DNA of 50,594 bases from an uncultured Corynebacterium sp. (lineage in GTDB: Bacteria > Actinomycetota > Actinomycetes > Mycobacteriales > Mycobacteriaceae): the NCBI GenBank assembly GCA_946223355.1, contig CAMIPB010000019.1, forward strand, positions 1-50,594. Direction: 5' to 3'. This document shows, piece after piece, positions 43,763-50,593 of the stretch. The translations under genes and the position numbers were made by a program. The number at the start of each line of letters is the position of its first letter. Positions within the stretch are counted from its first letter, which is position 1. The notes beneath the pieces were generated by a model, which had not been told where the DNA came from, ran no database searches, and saw only the letters and a program-made list of their open reading frames with translations.

Positions 43763-45417
43763 TAGGCAATAACGCCTCCCTTCCCTTGTCGGTGATGTCT
43801 AGACATCAGATAATCTTGTCTTGCGCCGAACGCCAGCACCGCTGTCACAGCGCCGTCGATCTTTCGGCTAGAGTCCTTCGACTCTTTGCGGATTGAAACC
43901 GCGTCGTAATTCGTCGGGTGGCGCTGAGCGTTACCGATGTACCAGCGCAACCTCGGGTTACCGTCGTGCGTAAGCTCCTGCTCGAGAACAGCGTCCAAAA
44001 AACGCTCGCAATCGAGCGCAAAACGCTTCTTCTGGCCACGCATATCGAACGCCACCGGGTTATTCGGGCTGGCCTTGACCTTGACCACCCGTTTAAAGTC
44101 CTTGCCCCACTCGTCAACGTACGACTCGAACTCGTGAACGTCCGCCCGGAAGCCAACGACGTTGTACCGCTCGAACGCGGACCTGACAGCAGCATCCACG
44201 CTTTCTCTCGGGATAACCCCGCCAGGTTGCTTCTCGGGATTCCACGTGTTCAGCAGGAAAATAGCGCCGTCCTCGATGCGGCAAGCGCACAACGCGGTAT
44301 GGTCGTTCGATTTTGAACCGTCAAAACCGAGCGTAATCTTGTCACCCGGCTTAAGCACCACGCTCGACTGGCACGAATCCCACTCTTTACGGCTAATCCA
44401 CGAATCCTCGGCGGCGTTAACCTGATTGAGGAACTTACGCCTAGATTCAGACACCGGATTGCGAATATCCAGGATGGACGAGACGATAATGTCCAAATCC
44501 AGCCACTTAGCGTCGCCTCGGGCGATCTCGAGGCCAGCCTTAAGCTGCTCGATACCCTCCTCAAACCCCTCGGGATCCTCGTCGTACGCGGGAATCTCCG
44601 AAACCGGGGTGTTTGGTGGTGCCTCCAAAGCGTCGTAAAGCAAGCCGGTATCCACCGCCTCGCCCGCCTGGACCTTCAGGAACGCCTCCCAGTCATCCTC
44701 CCCGACCGAATCTTGGCCGGGAACGTGGGCGTTGCAGATGCTGAGCGCACGGCACGTACCGTACGCCGACTTAGTGACGTTACCGTCGATAACGTCGCGC
44801 ATCGCCTTACCGTCGTTCGCCTCAACCCACCACTGGATCTCGTTCTGGATAATAAACGTCGGTCGCTTACCTTCGAGCGCCAGAGGTGAGCTCGTCACAC
44901 CCTCGATCATCTTGCCGCGACGGTCGTACACGATCGTCTTGTGAATGTCAATCCCATACTCTTCCTTAAGCTTGGGCGACACCAGAGACGAGAACAGGGT
45001 GAAAGTGTTTCTCGTCTGGTCTTGAGAAACAGCCGCGATCTGTACCCACGGGTCGTACTTTGCCTTGCCGACGGGCTGGCCGTTCTCGAAGTGGCTAAAC
45101 TCCACCGGACCGCACAACTCAACCAGCGACATAGCACCAGCGAGCGGGTCCTTGCCCCAACCTTTAAGCCTGCGTAACGTACCAGACCTGTAAAGCCAGC
45201 GACCGTTCTCATCTACCGCGTACCACCAGACAAGAAACCTTGCCTGTTCAAGCGTCGGCATGAACGGCTGGCCAGCGTCCGGCCCGCCTGGCGTAAGCAC
45301 GTACTCGTAAAGCCAGTTGATGACTCCCCAACCCAGCGAATATTCGGGAAGGATGTACTTGCCGTCCTCCCCTCGCTGCCAGGTGGGGCCAATCACCCAC
45401 GGCTGATTCTCACTCAC
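43762..45417 (-). CDS. terL: Terminase large subunit, 551 aa
   Basis: The ATPase domain shows an unusual Walker A, RRLKGWGKDPLAG (about 82-94), and Walker B-like FIIQNEIQWWVE (about 190-201) in which Gln-Asn precede the catalytic Glu. The nuclease domain has TLGFDGSKSNDHTALCACRI (first Asp), FRADVHEFESYVDEW and a later DAVLEQELTHDGN. This is the form found in many actinophages. GTG start overlapping the previous stop. The protein packages DNA into the prohead together with TerS and the HNH nuclease. Confidence 0.93.
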   Translation of the reverse strand: MSENQPWVIGPTWQRGEDGKYILPEYSLGWGVINWLYEYVLTPGGPDAGQPFMPTLEQARFLVWWYAVDENGRWLYRSGTLRRLKGWGKDPLAGAMSLVELCGPVEFSHFENGQPVGKAKYDPWVQIAAVSQDQTRNTFTLFSSLVSPKLKEEYGIDIHKTIVYDRRGKMIEGVTSSPLALEGKRPTFIIQNEIQWWVEANDGKAMRDVIDGNVTKSAYGTCRALSICNAHVPGQDSVGEDDWEAFLKVQAGEAVDTGLLYDALEAPPNTPVSEIPAYDEDPEGFEEGIEQLKAGLEIARGDAKWLDLDIIVSSILDIRNPVSESRRKFLNQVNAAEDSWISRKEWDSCQSSVVLKPGDKITLGFDGSKSNDHTALCACRIEDGAIFLLNTWNPEKQPGGVIPRESVDAAVRSAFERYNVVGFRADVHEFESYVDEWGKDFKRVVKVKASPNNPVAFDMRGQKKRFALDCERFLDAVLEQELTHDGNPRLRWYIGNAQRHPTNYDAVSIRKESKDSSRKIDGAVTAVLAFGARQDYLMSRHHRQGKGGVIA

Positions 45418-45812
45418 TATTCGTCCTCCTCGGAATCCTCCTCGTCTCCCCTGTACTCGTGCAGGTAAATAAACGGCGGAGGCGGTACCTCGATGCCGTT
45501 AGCCGCGATCACAGATTCGAGATCACGGATACGCTTCGTGGCCAGCACAGACCACGAGTGGTATCTATCGAGCTCGGTCGCGTTCGCTTTGCTCTGCTTC
45601 TTAAGCTTCGCTACGATCGCTACCTGCTCGTCCGCAGCGTCCTGCCGCTTCTTGTGCAGCCACCGGACGGGTAAGATAAGCCCGCCCAGACTCTTCTCTA
45701 CGTTGTCAGCGGAGAGGATCTTCCGGGTGCCAAACACCAGGACAAACACGCCGATAAGAAACTGAGTAGGGGAAGCGCCTGTGAGGAAATCCTTGATGGC
45801 ATCATCCTCCAC
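45417..45812 (-). CDS. Membrane protein with coiled coil, lysis-cassette candidate, 131 aa
   Basis: The GTG at 45812 has AGGAGG upstream. Residues 14-33 are one membrane helix (PTQFLIGVFVLVFGTRKI). Residues 50-105 are a charged coiled coil (LHKKRQDAADEQVAIVAKLK). The C-terminus is very acidic (DEEDSEEDE). One membrane segment plus a coiled coil suggests a holin-like or membrane-anchoring lysis regulator, since the three genes here separate the endolysin from TerL. Not proven. Confidence 0.65.
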   Translation of the reverse strand: MEDDAIKDFLTGASPTQFLIGVFVLVFGTRKILSADNVEKSLGGLILPVRWLHKKRQDAADEQVAIVAKLKKQSKANATELDRYHSWSVLATKRIRDLESVIAANGIEVPPPPFIYLHEYRGDEEDSEEDE

Positions 45813-46212
45813 TCAGCGCCTCCTTCTCACACTCTTTAGAGACGTACTCTCTCCACCACACGATGCAGGCTATAGAAAGCCAGAGCGTAGAAATCACAAA
45901 CAACGTCACAGAAAGTCGAGGATTCTCAGGAGGCCAGGGGTACGGAAGCATCGCTACCTCGAACATCTGGATCGCAACCATCAGATAAACCGAGAACGCA
46001 GTGATCGACCCGAACTTAAGGACTGCTGAGTTCTTCAAGAGCAAGCCTGTCAACACCACTAAGAAGGTGGCCAAGCTTGCAGCGCCCCAGATCTCTGGAA
46101 CCGCGAGGTTATCGTCCGGAACAGAAATATCCCCGCCTGAAAGATAGTCGATACTGCGAACAAGAAGATCGGACAAGAGCACCCAGACCCAGATTCGCAG
46201 TGCTCGAGTCAT
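45802..46212 (-). CDS. Four-helix membrane protein, holin-like, 136 aa
   Basis: The ATG at 46212 was chosen; the longer frame to 46248 lies within the upstream gene. About four membrane helices are visible (IWVWVLLSDLLVRSI, AASLATFLVVLTGLLL, ITAFSVYLMVAIQMF and LFVISTLWLSIACIVW). The location beside the holin and endolysin genes suggests a second holin or antiholin. Confidence 0.7.
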   Translation of the reverse strand: MTRALRIWVWVLLSDLLVRSIDYLSGGDISVPDDNLAVPEIWGAASLATFLVVLTGLLLKNSAVLKFGSITAFSVYLMVAIQMFEVAMLPYPWPPENPRLSVTLFVISTLWLSIACIVWWREYVSKECEKEALSGG

Positions 46213-46213
46213 T

Positions 46214-46615
46214 CTAGCGACCGAACCTCTCGCGGTTATACTCCTCAACCTGGGATTCCAGGCTAGGAGACTGATCCTCGTGCTCCTGCTCCGGTTCCAG
46301 ATACTCGGTGGCTACGAGACTGGTGGAGCCGATAAGATCGGCCTGCTCTCGGTTAATTTTCTTCATCTGACTCTTGGTAAAGCCGTTCGGTGTAACAGAG
46401 ACACCTGCTGCGGTCGCAAGAAATCCGACCACCAGGATGAACGTCTGCACCCACGGTTCAGTAGCGAACGGCTGAGTAGCAGCCCACGCTGCGACGGTGG
46501 CCAGGAAGCCAACCACCGTAGTAACGAGGTTCGCACGCTCCTGATACCAAGACTGTCGCTCGACCAGGTTGTTAAGAGCGGCACCCGCCGCCGAAGTATC
46601 TGTACCTACTGCCAT
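46214..46615 (-). CDS. Holin, 133 aa
   Basis: Two membrane helices (LVTTVVGFLATVAAWAATQP, residues 29-48, and VQTFILVVGFLATAAGVSV, residues 55-73) separated by a short turn, then a charged C-terminal tail (FTKSQMKKINREQADLIGST, ending EYNRERFGR). This is the common two-helix actinophage holin. ATG with GGAGG upstream, two bases after the endolysin stop. Confidence 0.8.
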   Translation of the reverse strand: MAVGTDTSAAGAALNNLVERQSWYQERANLVTTVVGFLATVAAWAATQPFATEPWVQTFILVVGFLATAAGVSVTPNGFTKSQMKKINREQADLIGSTSLVATEYLEPEQEHEDQSPSLESQVEEYNRERFGR

Positions 46616-46617
46616 GT

Positions 46618-47850
46618 TTATCGTGCCTCCAGCTTGGAAAGTCGGCGGTCGATATTCCCGAGCGCCTCGAGAATCTTGTCGGTGTTGGCTCGAGCAACGA
46701 AAGAGTGAGCGTCTGCGTTGAGCAGCGCGTCAATCGGTCGCATCGTCACGTTCGAGCCAGTCACACGGGACTTGTAGCGGTTTTCGATATTGTCAAACGC
46801 CACGTCATCATCTCCCTTGTTGTATTTGTCAATCTCGGCGTTCACGCGATCACGGAAAACCTCCATGTTCATGAACGCGCCTTGCTTGCCGTTACCGGCA
46901 CCCGGATCCCACTTGCCTTGAGCGTTGTAGCTGTACTCCCAGTGCGAGATCAGGGTCTGCGAGGTCGCCCGCTTACCGAGGAACCAGAGGATCGCAGCAC
47001 AAATCTTGTAGTACGCCTCGAGCTCCGCCTTCGGCCACGCACTAACACCGTCTCCCTCGGCTTCGATACCGATAGAAGTCCAGTTCGCGTTATTCGTCGG
47101 CCAGCCGTTCTTCCAACCTCGTCCAGCGTGGTACGCTATGCCTGCTCCGCATAGTGTCGCAACACCGTCTCGGGACAGGTGGATCTGGGAACAAAGCCCC
47201 AGCTGCGGGTGTCGAGCGATGCCCCACGGGCTGTACTTGTTAGAGCCGATGTGGTGGACGATGATTCCTTGGATAGCCCCGAAATCACCGTGGCCTCGGT
47301 TCAGCCAGCCGTCGAGCTCGACAACCTTCACGCCGAACGCTCGAAGCACCTGCGGAAGGAACCTCGGATCCCCTCGCCAGGCCGGGTTTGGCTTCAGCTC
47401 CGGCTTTCGCTTAACTGTATTAGTATCGCCAACCCAGCGAGCGCCTCGGAGCATCACCTCCGGGTCGAGTCGGCCAGGGCCAGGCTGAACCCACGAGTAA
47501 CGGTGCCACTCGAAGTGCAGGTGTGGGGCAACGTTACCGTTAGTCGCCCGGTTACCGTTGATACGACCGATCCGTTGGCCTTCAGATACCTTCTGCCCTG
47601 CCCGGACTTCCGGAATAATGTGGCCGTAAATCGTCTCGCCGCCTCCGTTCGAGGCGGGATGGTCGATAGTTACCCACTGCCCGAAGCCCCGAGCGGGACC
47701 AGACCGGGTAACAGTGCCGGACTTGACGGCGAACACCGGCTCGTTAGCCGATTTGCCGTTACCGTAATCGGTTCCCCAGTGAGTAGTCCCCCACCGAGGG
47801 CCGAACGGGGATGTAACCTTAAACCCGCGTGGTACGGGCATCGTAGTCAT
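46618..47850 (-). CDS. Endolysin: M23 peptidase plus amidase, 410 aa
   Basis: Residues 1-140 are an M23 (LytM) metallopeptidase: FGPRWGTTHWGTDYGNG (HxxxD) and VAPHLHFEWHRYSW (HxH). Residues about 180-340 are an amidase_2/PGRP domain: GIIVHHIGSNKYSP (zinc His), QLGLCSQIHLSRDGVATLCG and IAYHAGRGWKNGWP, with a final zinc-site region near LISHWEYS. It therefore should cut both peptide cross-bridges and the glycan-peptide bond. A short C-terminal helical tail (ALGNIDRRLSKLEAR) ends the protein. The next gene is the holin. No signal peptide is seen. Confidence 0.93.
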   Translation of the reverse strand: MTTMPVPRGFKVTSPFGPRWGTTHWGTDYGNGKSANEPVFAVKSGTVTRSGPARGFGQWVTIDHPASNGGGETIYGHIIPEVRAGQKVSEGQRIGRINGNRATNGNVAPHLHFEWHRYSWVQPGPGRLDPEVMLRGARWVGDTNTVKRKPELKPNPAWRGDPRFLPQVLRAFGVKVVELDGWLNRGHGDFGAIQGIIVHHIGSNKYSPWGIARHPQLGLCSQIHLSRDGVATLCGAGIAYHAGRGWKNGWPTNNANWTSIGIEAEGDGVSAWPKAELEAYYKICAAILWFLGKRATSQTLISHWEYSYNAQGKWDPGAGNGKQGAFMNMEVFRDRVNAEIDKYNKGDDDVAFDNIENRYKSRVTGSNVTMRPIDALLNADAHSFVARANTDKILEALGNIDRRLSKLEAR

Positions 47851-47860
47851 TCAGACCTCC

Positions 47861-49312
47861 TTAGTTAATGGGATTGCCGTTAGCGTCAAAGAACGGATTT
47901 CGGGTGAGTCCGGAGTTGACGATCATGTTGATGCTTAGGGGTGTAGTTCCGTCGTTCCTGATTAGGCGTACGTTTCCGTCAGTCAACGACGAGCATCCCT
48001 CGAACATGTAACTCGTGCTCGTAGCCGAGCTAGCGTCCAGCTCGGGAACGCTCGTCAACGACGAGCATCCCTCGAACATGCTGACCATATTCGTAACCGA
48101 GCTGGTGTCCATCTCAGGAACGCTCGTCAACGACGAGCATCCTTTGAACATCTTGTACATACTCGTAACCGAGCTGGTGTCCAGGTCAAACGGCAACTCG
48201 GCTACCCCCTTAAGTGACTCACCGTACTTCTCGAGGGTTTGACGCACCCATACGTTAATGTCGGGTTTGCCGTAGACATTCTTAGGTAGTTCCTTACCGC
48301 TCGGCACAACCTCAACAGGCTTCGGTAGCCTACTCATCCGATTCTCAAGTCGAGAGAGGCGGTCGATAAGGTCTGCAAGAGCCTTAGGGTCTACGTCCTG
48401 ACCTGCTGGACCTCGCTCTCCCTGCGGACCTCGTTTACCGTCTGCTCCAGGAGTGCCTTGCGGACCGGGCTCCCCTCGCTCGCCAGCAGGGCCTTGCGGC
48501 CCTTCAGCCCCGTCCTGACCATCACGTCCAGGCTCACCCGGAGGGCCCTGCTCACCTTGAGGTCCGGGCTCACCCTGGGGACCTTGCGGGCCTTCGGCAC
48601 CATCCATGCCGTCAAGACCCGGTTCTCCCTGAGGGCCTTGAGGCCCCTCGGGACCTTCCGGACCATCAGGACCAGGCATACCTTCCTCGCCACGCTCACC
48701 GCGAGACGGGAAGCCGGTGTCCTCTCCGTTGATGAACCAGTTGCCGTTCTCACCGATGGTCGGGGTGTGGCCATCCTGACCATCGAGACCCACCACCGGC
48801 TCACGACGCTCGAGGTTGTCAGTACGGAACGCGAGATCCTCGAGGCGGGTGTCGATGCTCTCGAGAACACCCCAGTCCGGGGACTCTCCCTTCGGCTCGA
48901 GCGAATCCTGGATCTTCTCGAGCAGCTCGTCAATCTCTGCTCGGGTGTAGGTGTTAGTCGCCGGAAGCTCGGTCGGAACCTCGATGTCGCGGATAGCGGC
49001 CCACAGGCGCAGCAGCTCGTTCGGGTTAGCCGCCTGAGCGCCGATCAAGTCGGACAGAAGCACGCGCTCCTCGTCCGGAACCACCACGCTCAGGTTCTCA
49101 GACTGCTTACCGGACACGATCCGGATGTCAAGATCGCCGGGCTCTACCTCGATCTCTTGCTCACCGGCTGGTGCCGTGATCGTTACCTTGCGGGGGGTGA
49201 CAACCCCCGAACCTCGAACAGACCCGCGTACGCGCGGGGCGTTCACCGTGATCGCGTCGGTAGAGTCGGAGGACTTATCAACGGCGATCAAGTCAAAAAC
49301 TAGCTTGGTCAT
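47861..49312 (-). CDS. Collagen-like fibre with BspA-type leucine-rich repeats, 483 aa
   Basis: The ATG at 49312 follows AGGAGAATA. Residues 1-150 form an N-terminal beta-rich attachment domain (KLVFDLIAVDKSSDSTDAIT). From about 176 to 305 there is a long series of Gly-X-Y triplets (collagen-like, e.g. GPQGPQGEPGLDGMDG). A short coiled coil follows (ALADLIDRLSRLENRMSRL). Residues about 370-445 contain three 24-residue BspA-type repeats (MFKGCSSLTSVPEMDTSSVT, MFEGCSSLTSVPELDASSAT, MFEGCSSLTDGNVRLI). The end is NPFFDANGNPIN. It is likely a trimeric receptor-binding fibre. It is encoded far from the tail module, between terS and the lysis genes. Confidence 0.9.
   Translation of the reverse strand: MTKLVFDLIAVDKSSDSTDAITVNAPRVRGSVRGSGVVTPRKVTITAPAGEQEIEVEPGDLDIRIVSGKQSENLSVVVPDEERVLLSDLIGAQAANPNELLRLWAAIRDIEVPTELPATNTYTRAEIDELLEKIQDSLEPKGESPDWGVLESIDTRLEDLAFRTDNLERREPVVGLDGQDGHTPTIGENGNWFINGEDTGFPSRGERGEEGMPGPDGPEGPEGPQGPQGEPGLDGMDGAEGPQGPQGEPGPQGEQGPPGEPGRDGQDGAEGPQGPAGERGEPGPQGTPGADGKRGPQGERGPAGQDVDPKALADLIDRLSRLENRMSRLPKPVEVVPSGKELPKNVYGKPDINVWVRQTLEKYGESLKGVAELPFDLDTSSVTSMYKMFKGCSSLTSVPEMDTSSVTNMVSMFEGCSSLTSVPELDASSATSTSYMFEGCSSLTDGNVRLIRNDGTTPLSINMIVNSGLTRNPFFDANGNPIN
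47985..48175 (-). repeat. Tandem 72-bp repeats encoding BspA modules
   Basis: The + strand words CGTCAACGACGAGCATCC and TCGAACATG or TTGAACATC recur at about 47982, 48054 and 48126, with 72-base period, three copies. The nearly identical DNA could recombine or slip and so alter the number of surface repeats. The sequence differences between copies fall mainly at the exposed positions between the conserved Cys-Ser-Ser-Leu-Thr and Thr-Ser-Ser. Confidence 0.75.
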
Positions 49313-49380
49313 TATTCTCCTAACGTTTGTTGGCCAGCAGGCGCAGCGTCTGAATGTTTCTGCCGGTTGGCCGTGATGAG

Positions 49381-49473
49381 TGCGGCTGGGAGGAATCGAA
49401 CCTCCCCGATCAACAGCGAAGAGCGGTAGCGAAATTAGGCCCGGTGCAGAAGATCGACTGCCGAAGCAGCCAC
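49381..49473 (-). tRNA. tRNA-like segment or degenerate tRNA
   Basis: The 3' end is tRNA-like: T-stem GGAGG with loop TTCGATT and CCTCC, then CAGCCGC and discriminator A (49381). A matching acceptor strand GTGGCTG lies at 49473-49467 (seven pairs, one G-U). The total of 93 bases would require a long variable arm. The middle does not fold into a canonical D-arm and anticodon arm that I can find, so no anticodon is assigned. It may be a decayed tRNA, a tRNA-like RNA, or a captured tRNA 3' end. Confidence 0.35.
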
Positions 49474-49502
49474 AAAAGCCGGTCACTTTAACGTCCACCG
49501 GC
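49474..49502 (-). terminator. Terminator-like hairpin after terS
   Basis: GCCGGT (49502-49497) pairs with ACCGGC (49483-49478) across a 13-base loop, followed by TTTT (49477-49474). The stem is short and the T run only four bases, so it is probably leaky. The tRNA-like segment starts at the next base. Confidence 0.4.
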
Positions 49503-49598
49503 AAGGACGAGACAGAGGATCACCACCCACACCCGTAATCACCATCCTGTAACGCTTCACGGACGTTACGCGAGACCGATGCACGGTCACCGAATCTT

Positions 49599-50018
49599 CT
49601 AGGCGTTAGCCATACGCTCTTTGAAAAGCTCGCTGATGTCTACGATGTCGCCGCTCGCCTTGTTGCGCTCGATCTCCATGCGGAGACGGCGACGAGAACC
49701 TTCGGACACCAGCAGATCCGACAAAGCCGAGGTAATGCCTTGGAACATCTGCGCCGAGGGGCGCGAGGACCAGAGGAGCTGATTAGCGAAATGCAGCGTG
49801 AATCGAGCGAACTGCCAGTCCGACGGCTCGTAATACTCGTTTTGGGCTGACATGCCCAGCGAGTCCCACAAATCCGCGATGATCGGGTGGGGATTCTCGA
49901 TCCCCAGCTCCGGCATCATCACATCACCGTCGGTCTCGATGGTTGTAATCTCGTAGTCCGGCTTGTTGCGACGCTCTCGCTCGCTAGACCTCTTCGGTAC
50001 GGGACCTCTCGCTCCCAC
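49599..50018 (-). CDS. terS: Terminase small subunit, 139 aa
   Basis: The N-terminus MGARGPVPKRSSERERRNKP is the typical small-terminase start (GARGPxPK), with GTG start and AAGGAGGT 4 bases upstream. Residues 65-140 have helices SDWQFARFTLHFANQLLWSS and ALSDLLVSEGSRRRLRMEIE, as in actinophage TerS. It recognises the packaging site, which by analogy should lie nearby, for example in the hairpin array or terminal repeat to the right. It is separated from terL by the fibre and lysis genes. Confidence 0.85.
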   Translation of the reverse strand: MGARGPVPKRSSERERRNKPDYEITTIETDGDVMMPELGIENPHPIIADLWDSLGMSAQNEYYEPSDWQFARFTLHFANQLLWSSRPSAQMFQGITSALSDLLVSEGSRRRLRMEIERNKASGDIVDISELFKERMANA

Positions 50019-50028
50019 GCTTACCTCC

Positions 50029-50322
50029 TTACCGTGCTCCTGGGTGCCGCTCTATCGGGCGGTACCTCGCAGCGCGTTTCCTCCTCCGGGCCTCCTGGGC
50101 CTCGGCTTGTGTTTTCTTCTTGTGACACCCCGAGCAAGCAGCTCGGAGGTTCTCGAGAGAGTGGTTATCGCCCCTGGCGATGTGATCCACGTCGGTGGCG
50201 ATGACAGAGCAGCCCTCTAGGCGAATCTGGCATCGGTACTTATCTCTCTTGAGAATGCACGCTCTTAAAGCGTGCCAATTCTTCGGCAGTCTTGTCCTTC
50301 GGTCCGAAGATGACCACGGCAT
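50029..50322 (-). CDS. HNH endonuclease adjacent to terminase, 97 aa
   Basis: The HNH fold is complete: ACILKRDKYRCQIRLEGCSV (first Cys pair), IATDVDHIARGDNHSLENLR (the DH of the HNH and Asn), then ACSGCHKKKT with the second Cys pair. The C-terminus is Arg-rich. HNH proteins next to TerS support cutting at cos sites in HK97-type phages, and this position suggests a cos-type packaging mechanism. ATG with GAAGGAG upstream. It is the first late gene. Confidence 0.93.
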   Translation of the reverse strand: MPWSSSDRRTRLPKNWHALRACILKRDKYRCQIRLEGCSVIATDVDHIARGDNHSLENLRAACSGCHKKKTQAEAQEARRRKRAARYRPIERHPGAR

Positions 50323-50352
50323 GTTGTCTCCTTCGGCTAGTGTAAATCCCCT

Positions 50353-50561
50353 GTTCGTATAGTGAGTAAGCGAACTTGAGAGCTTACGAACGTAACAACC
50401 AGTGGAACGCTCTTCGGCGTTCCAAGATTAGTGAGTGGCTCGACTTTGTTGTCGAGCCAAACTTAGTTAATTAAGTGGCCCGCGATGGCGGGCCAATAAT
50501 ATTTAGTAGGTGGATCGCTTTGAGGCGATCCAAACTAAGCAACTGCGGCCCGGAAGGCCGC
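50353..50561 (-). promoter_or_regulatory. Tandem hairpin array in the late leader
   Basis: Six consecutive hairpins occur (+ strand positions): GTAAGC/GCTTAC (50366-50387), TGGAACGC/GCGTTCCA (50403-50424), TGGCTCGAC/GTCGAGCCA (50436-50459), TGGCCCGC/GCGGGCCA (50476-50495), TGGATCGC/GCGATCCA (50511-50532) and GCGGCC/GGCCGC (50545-50561). The middle four all begin GTGG and end CCAA, while the inner stem bases differ but stay complementary. Spacers share TTAGT. It lies directly upstream of the HNH-terS genes. None is followed by a T run. Confidence 0.85.
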
Positions 50562-50593
50562 TAACAGTAACTGACTGACAACCCCTCCCCCTG
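50541..50593. repeat. Right copy of 53-bp near-terminal direct repeat
   Basis: Identical to bases 2-54. It contains the last hairpin of the array (GCGGCC/GGCCGC) and the first half of the C-run motif at the left end. In a circular molecule the two copies would be a single site joining the late leader to the left non-coding region. Confidence 0.9.

Larger units (their letters stand above)
49313..49598 (-). other. Structured gap between terS and the fibre gene
   Basis: These 286 bases have no supported ORF (the frame from 49504 that runs into the fibre lacks a start signal). On the - strand they contain small hairpins GACCG/CGGTC (49588-49574) and GTAACG/CGTTAC (49569-49549), a terminator-like hairpin (49502-49474) and a tRNA-like segment (49473-49381). 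The whole could be processed to a structured RNA. Confidence 0.5.

Noticed and set aside
47985..48175. Diversity-generating retroelement variable region in the fibre
   Set aside because: No reverse transcriptase, no template repeat and no adenine-biased substitutions; the tandem 72-bp BspA repeats explain the pattern.
50403..50532. CRISPR-like periodic array near the right end
   Set aside because: Only short words (GTGG, CCAA, TTAGT) recur; the stems differ and there are no identical 24-37 base repeats or cas genes.
2..50593. The 53-bp end repeats as attL/attR of an integrated prophage
   Set aside because: Serine integrases leave short cores, and the repeat lies at the packaging end of the genome and not near int; terminal redundancy or circularity is simpler.
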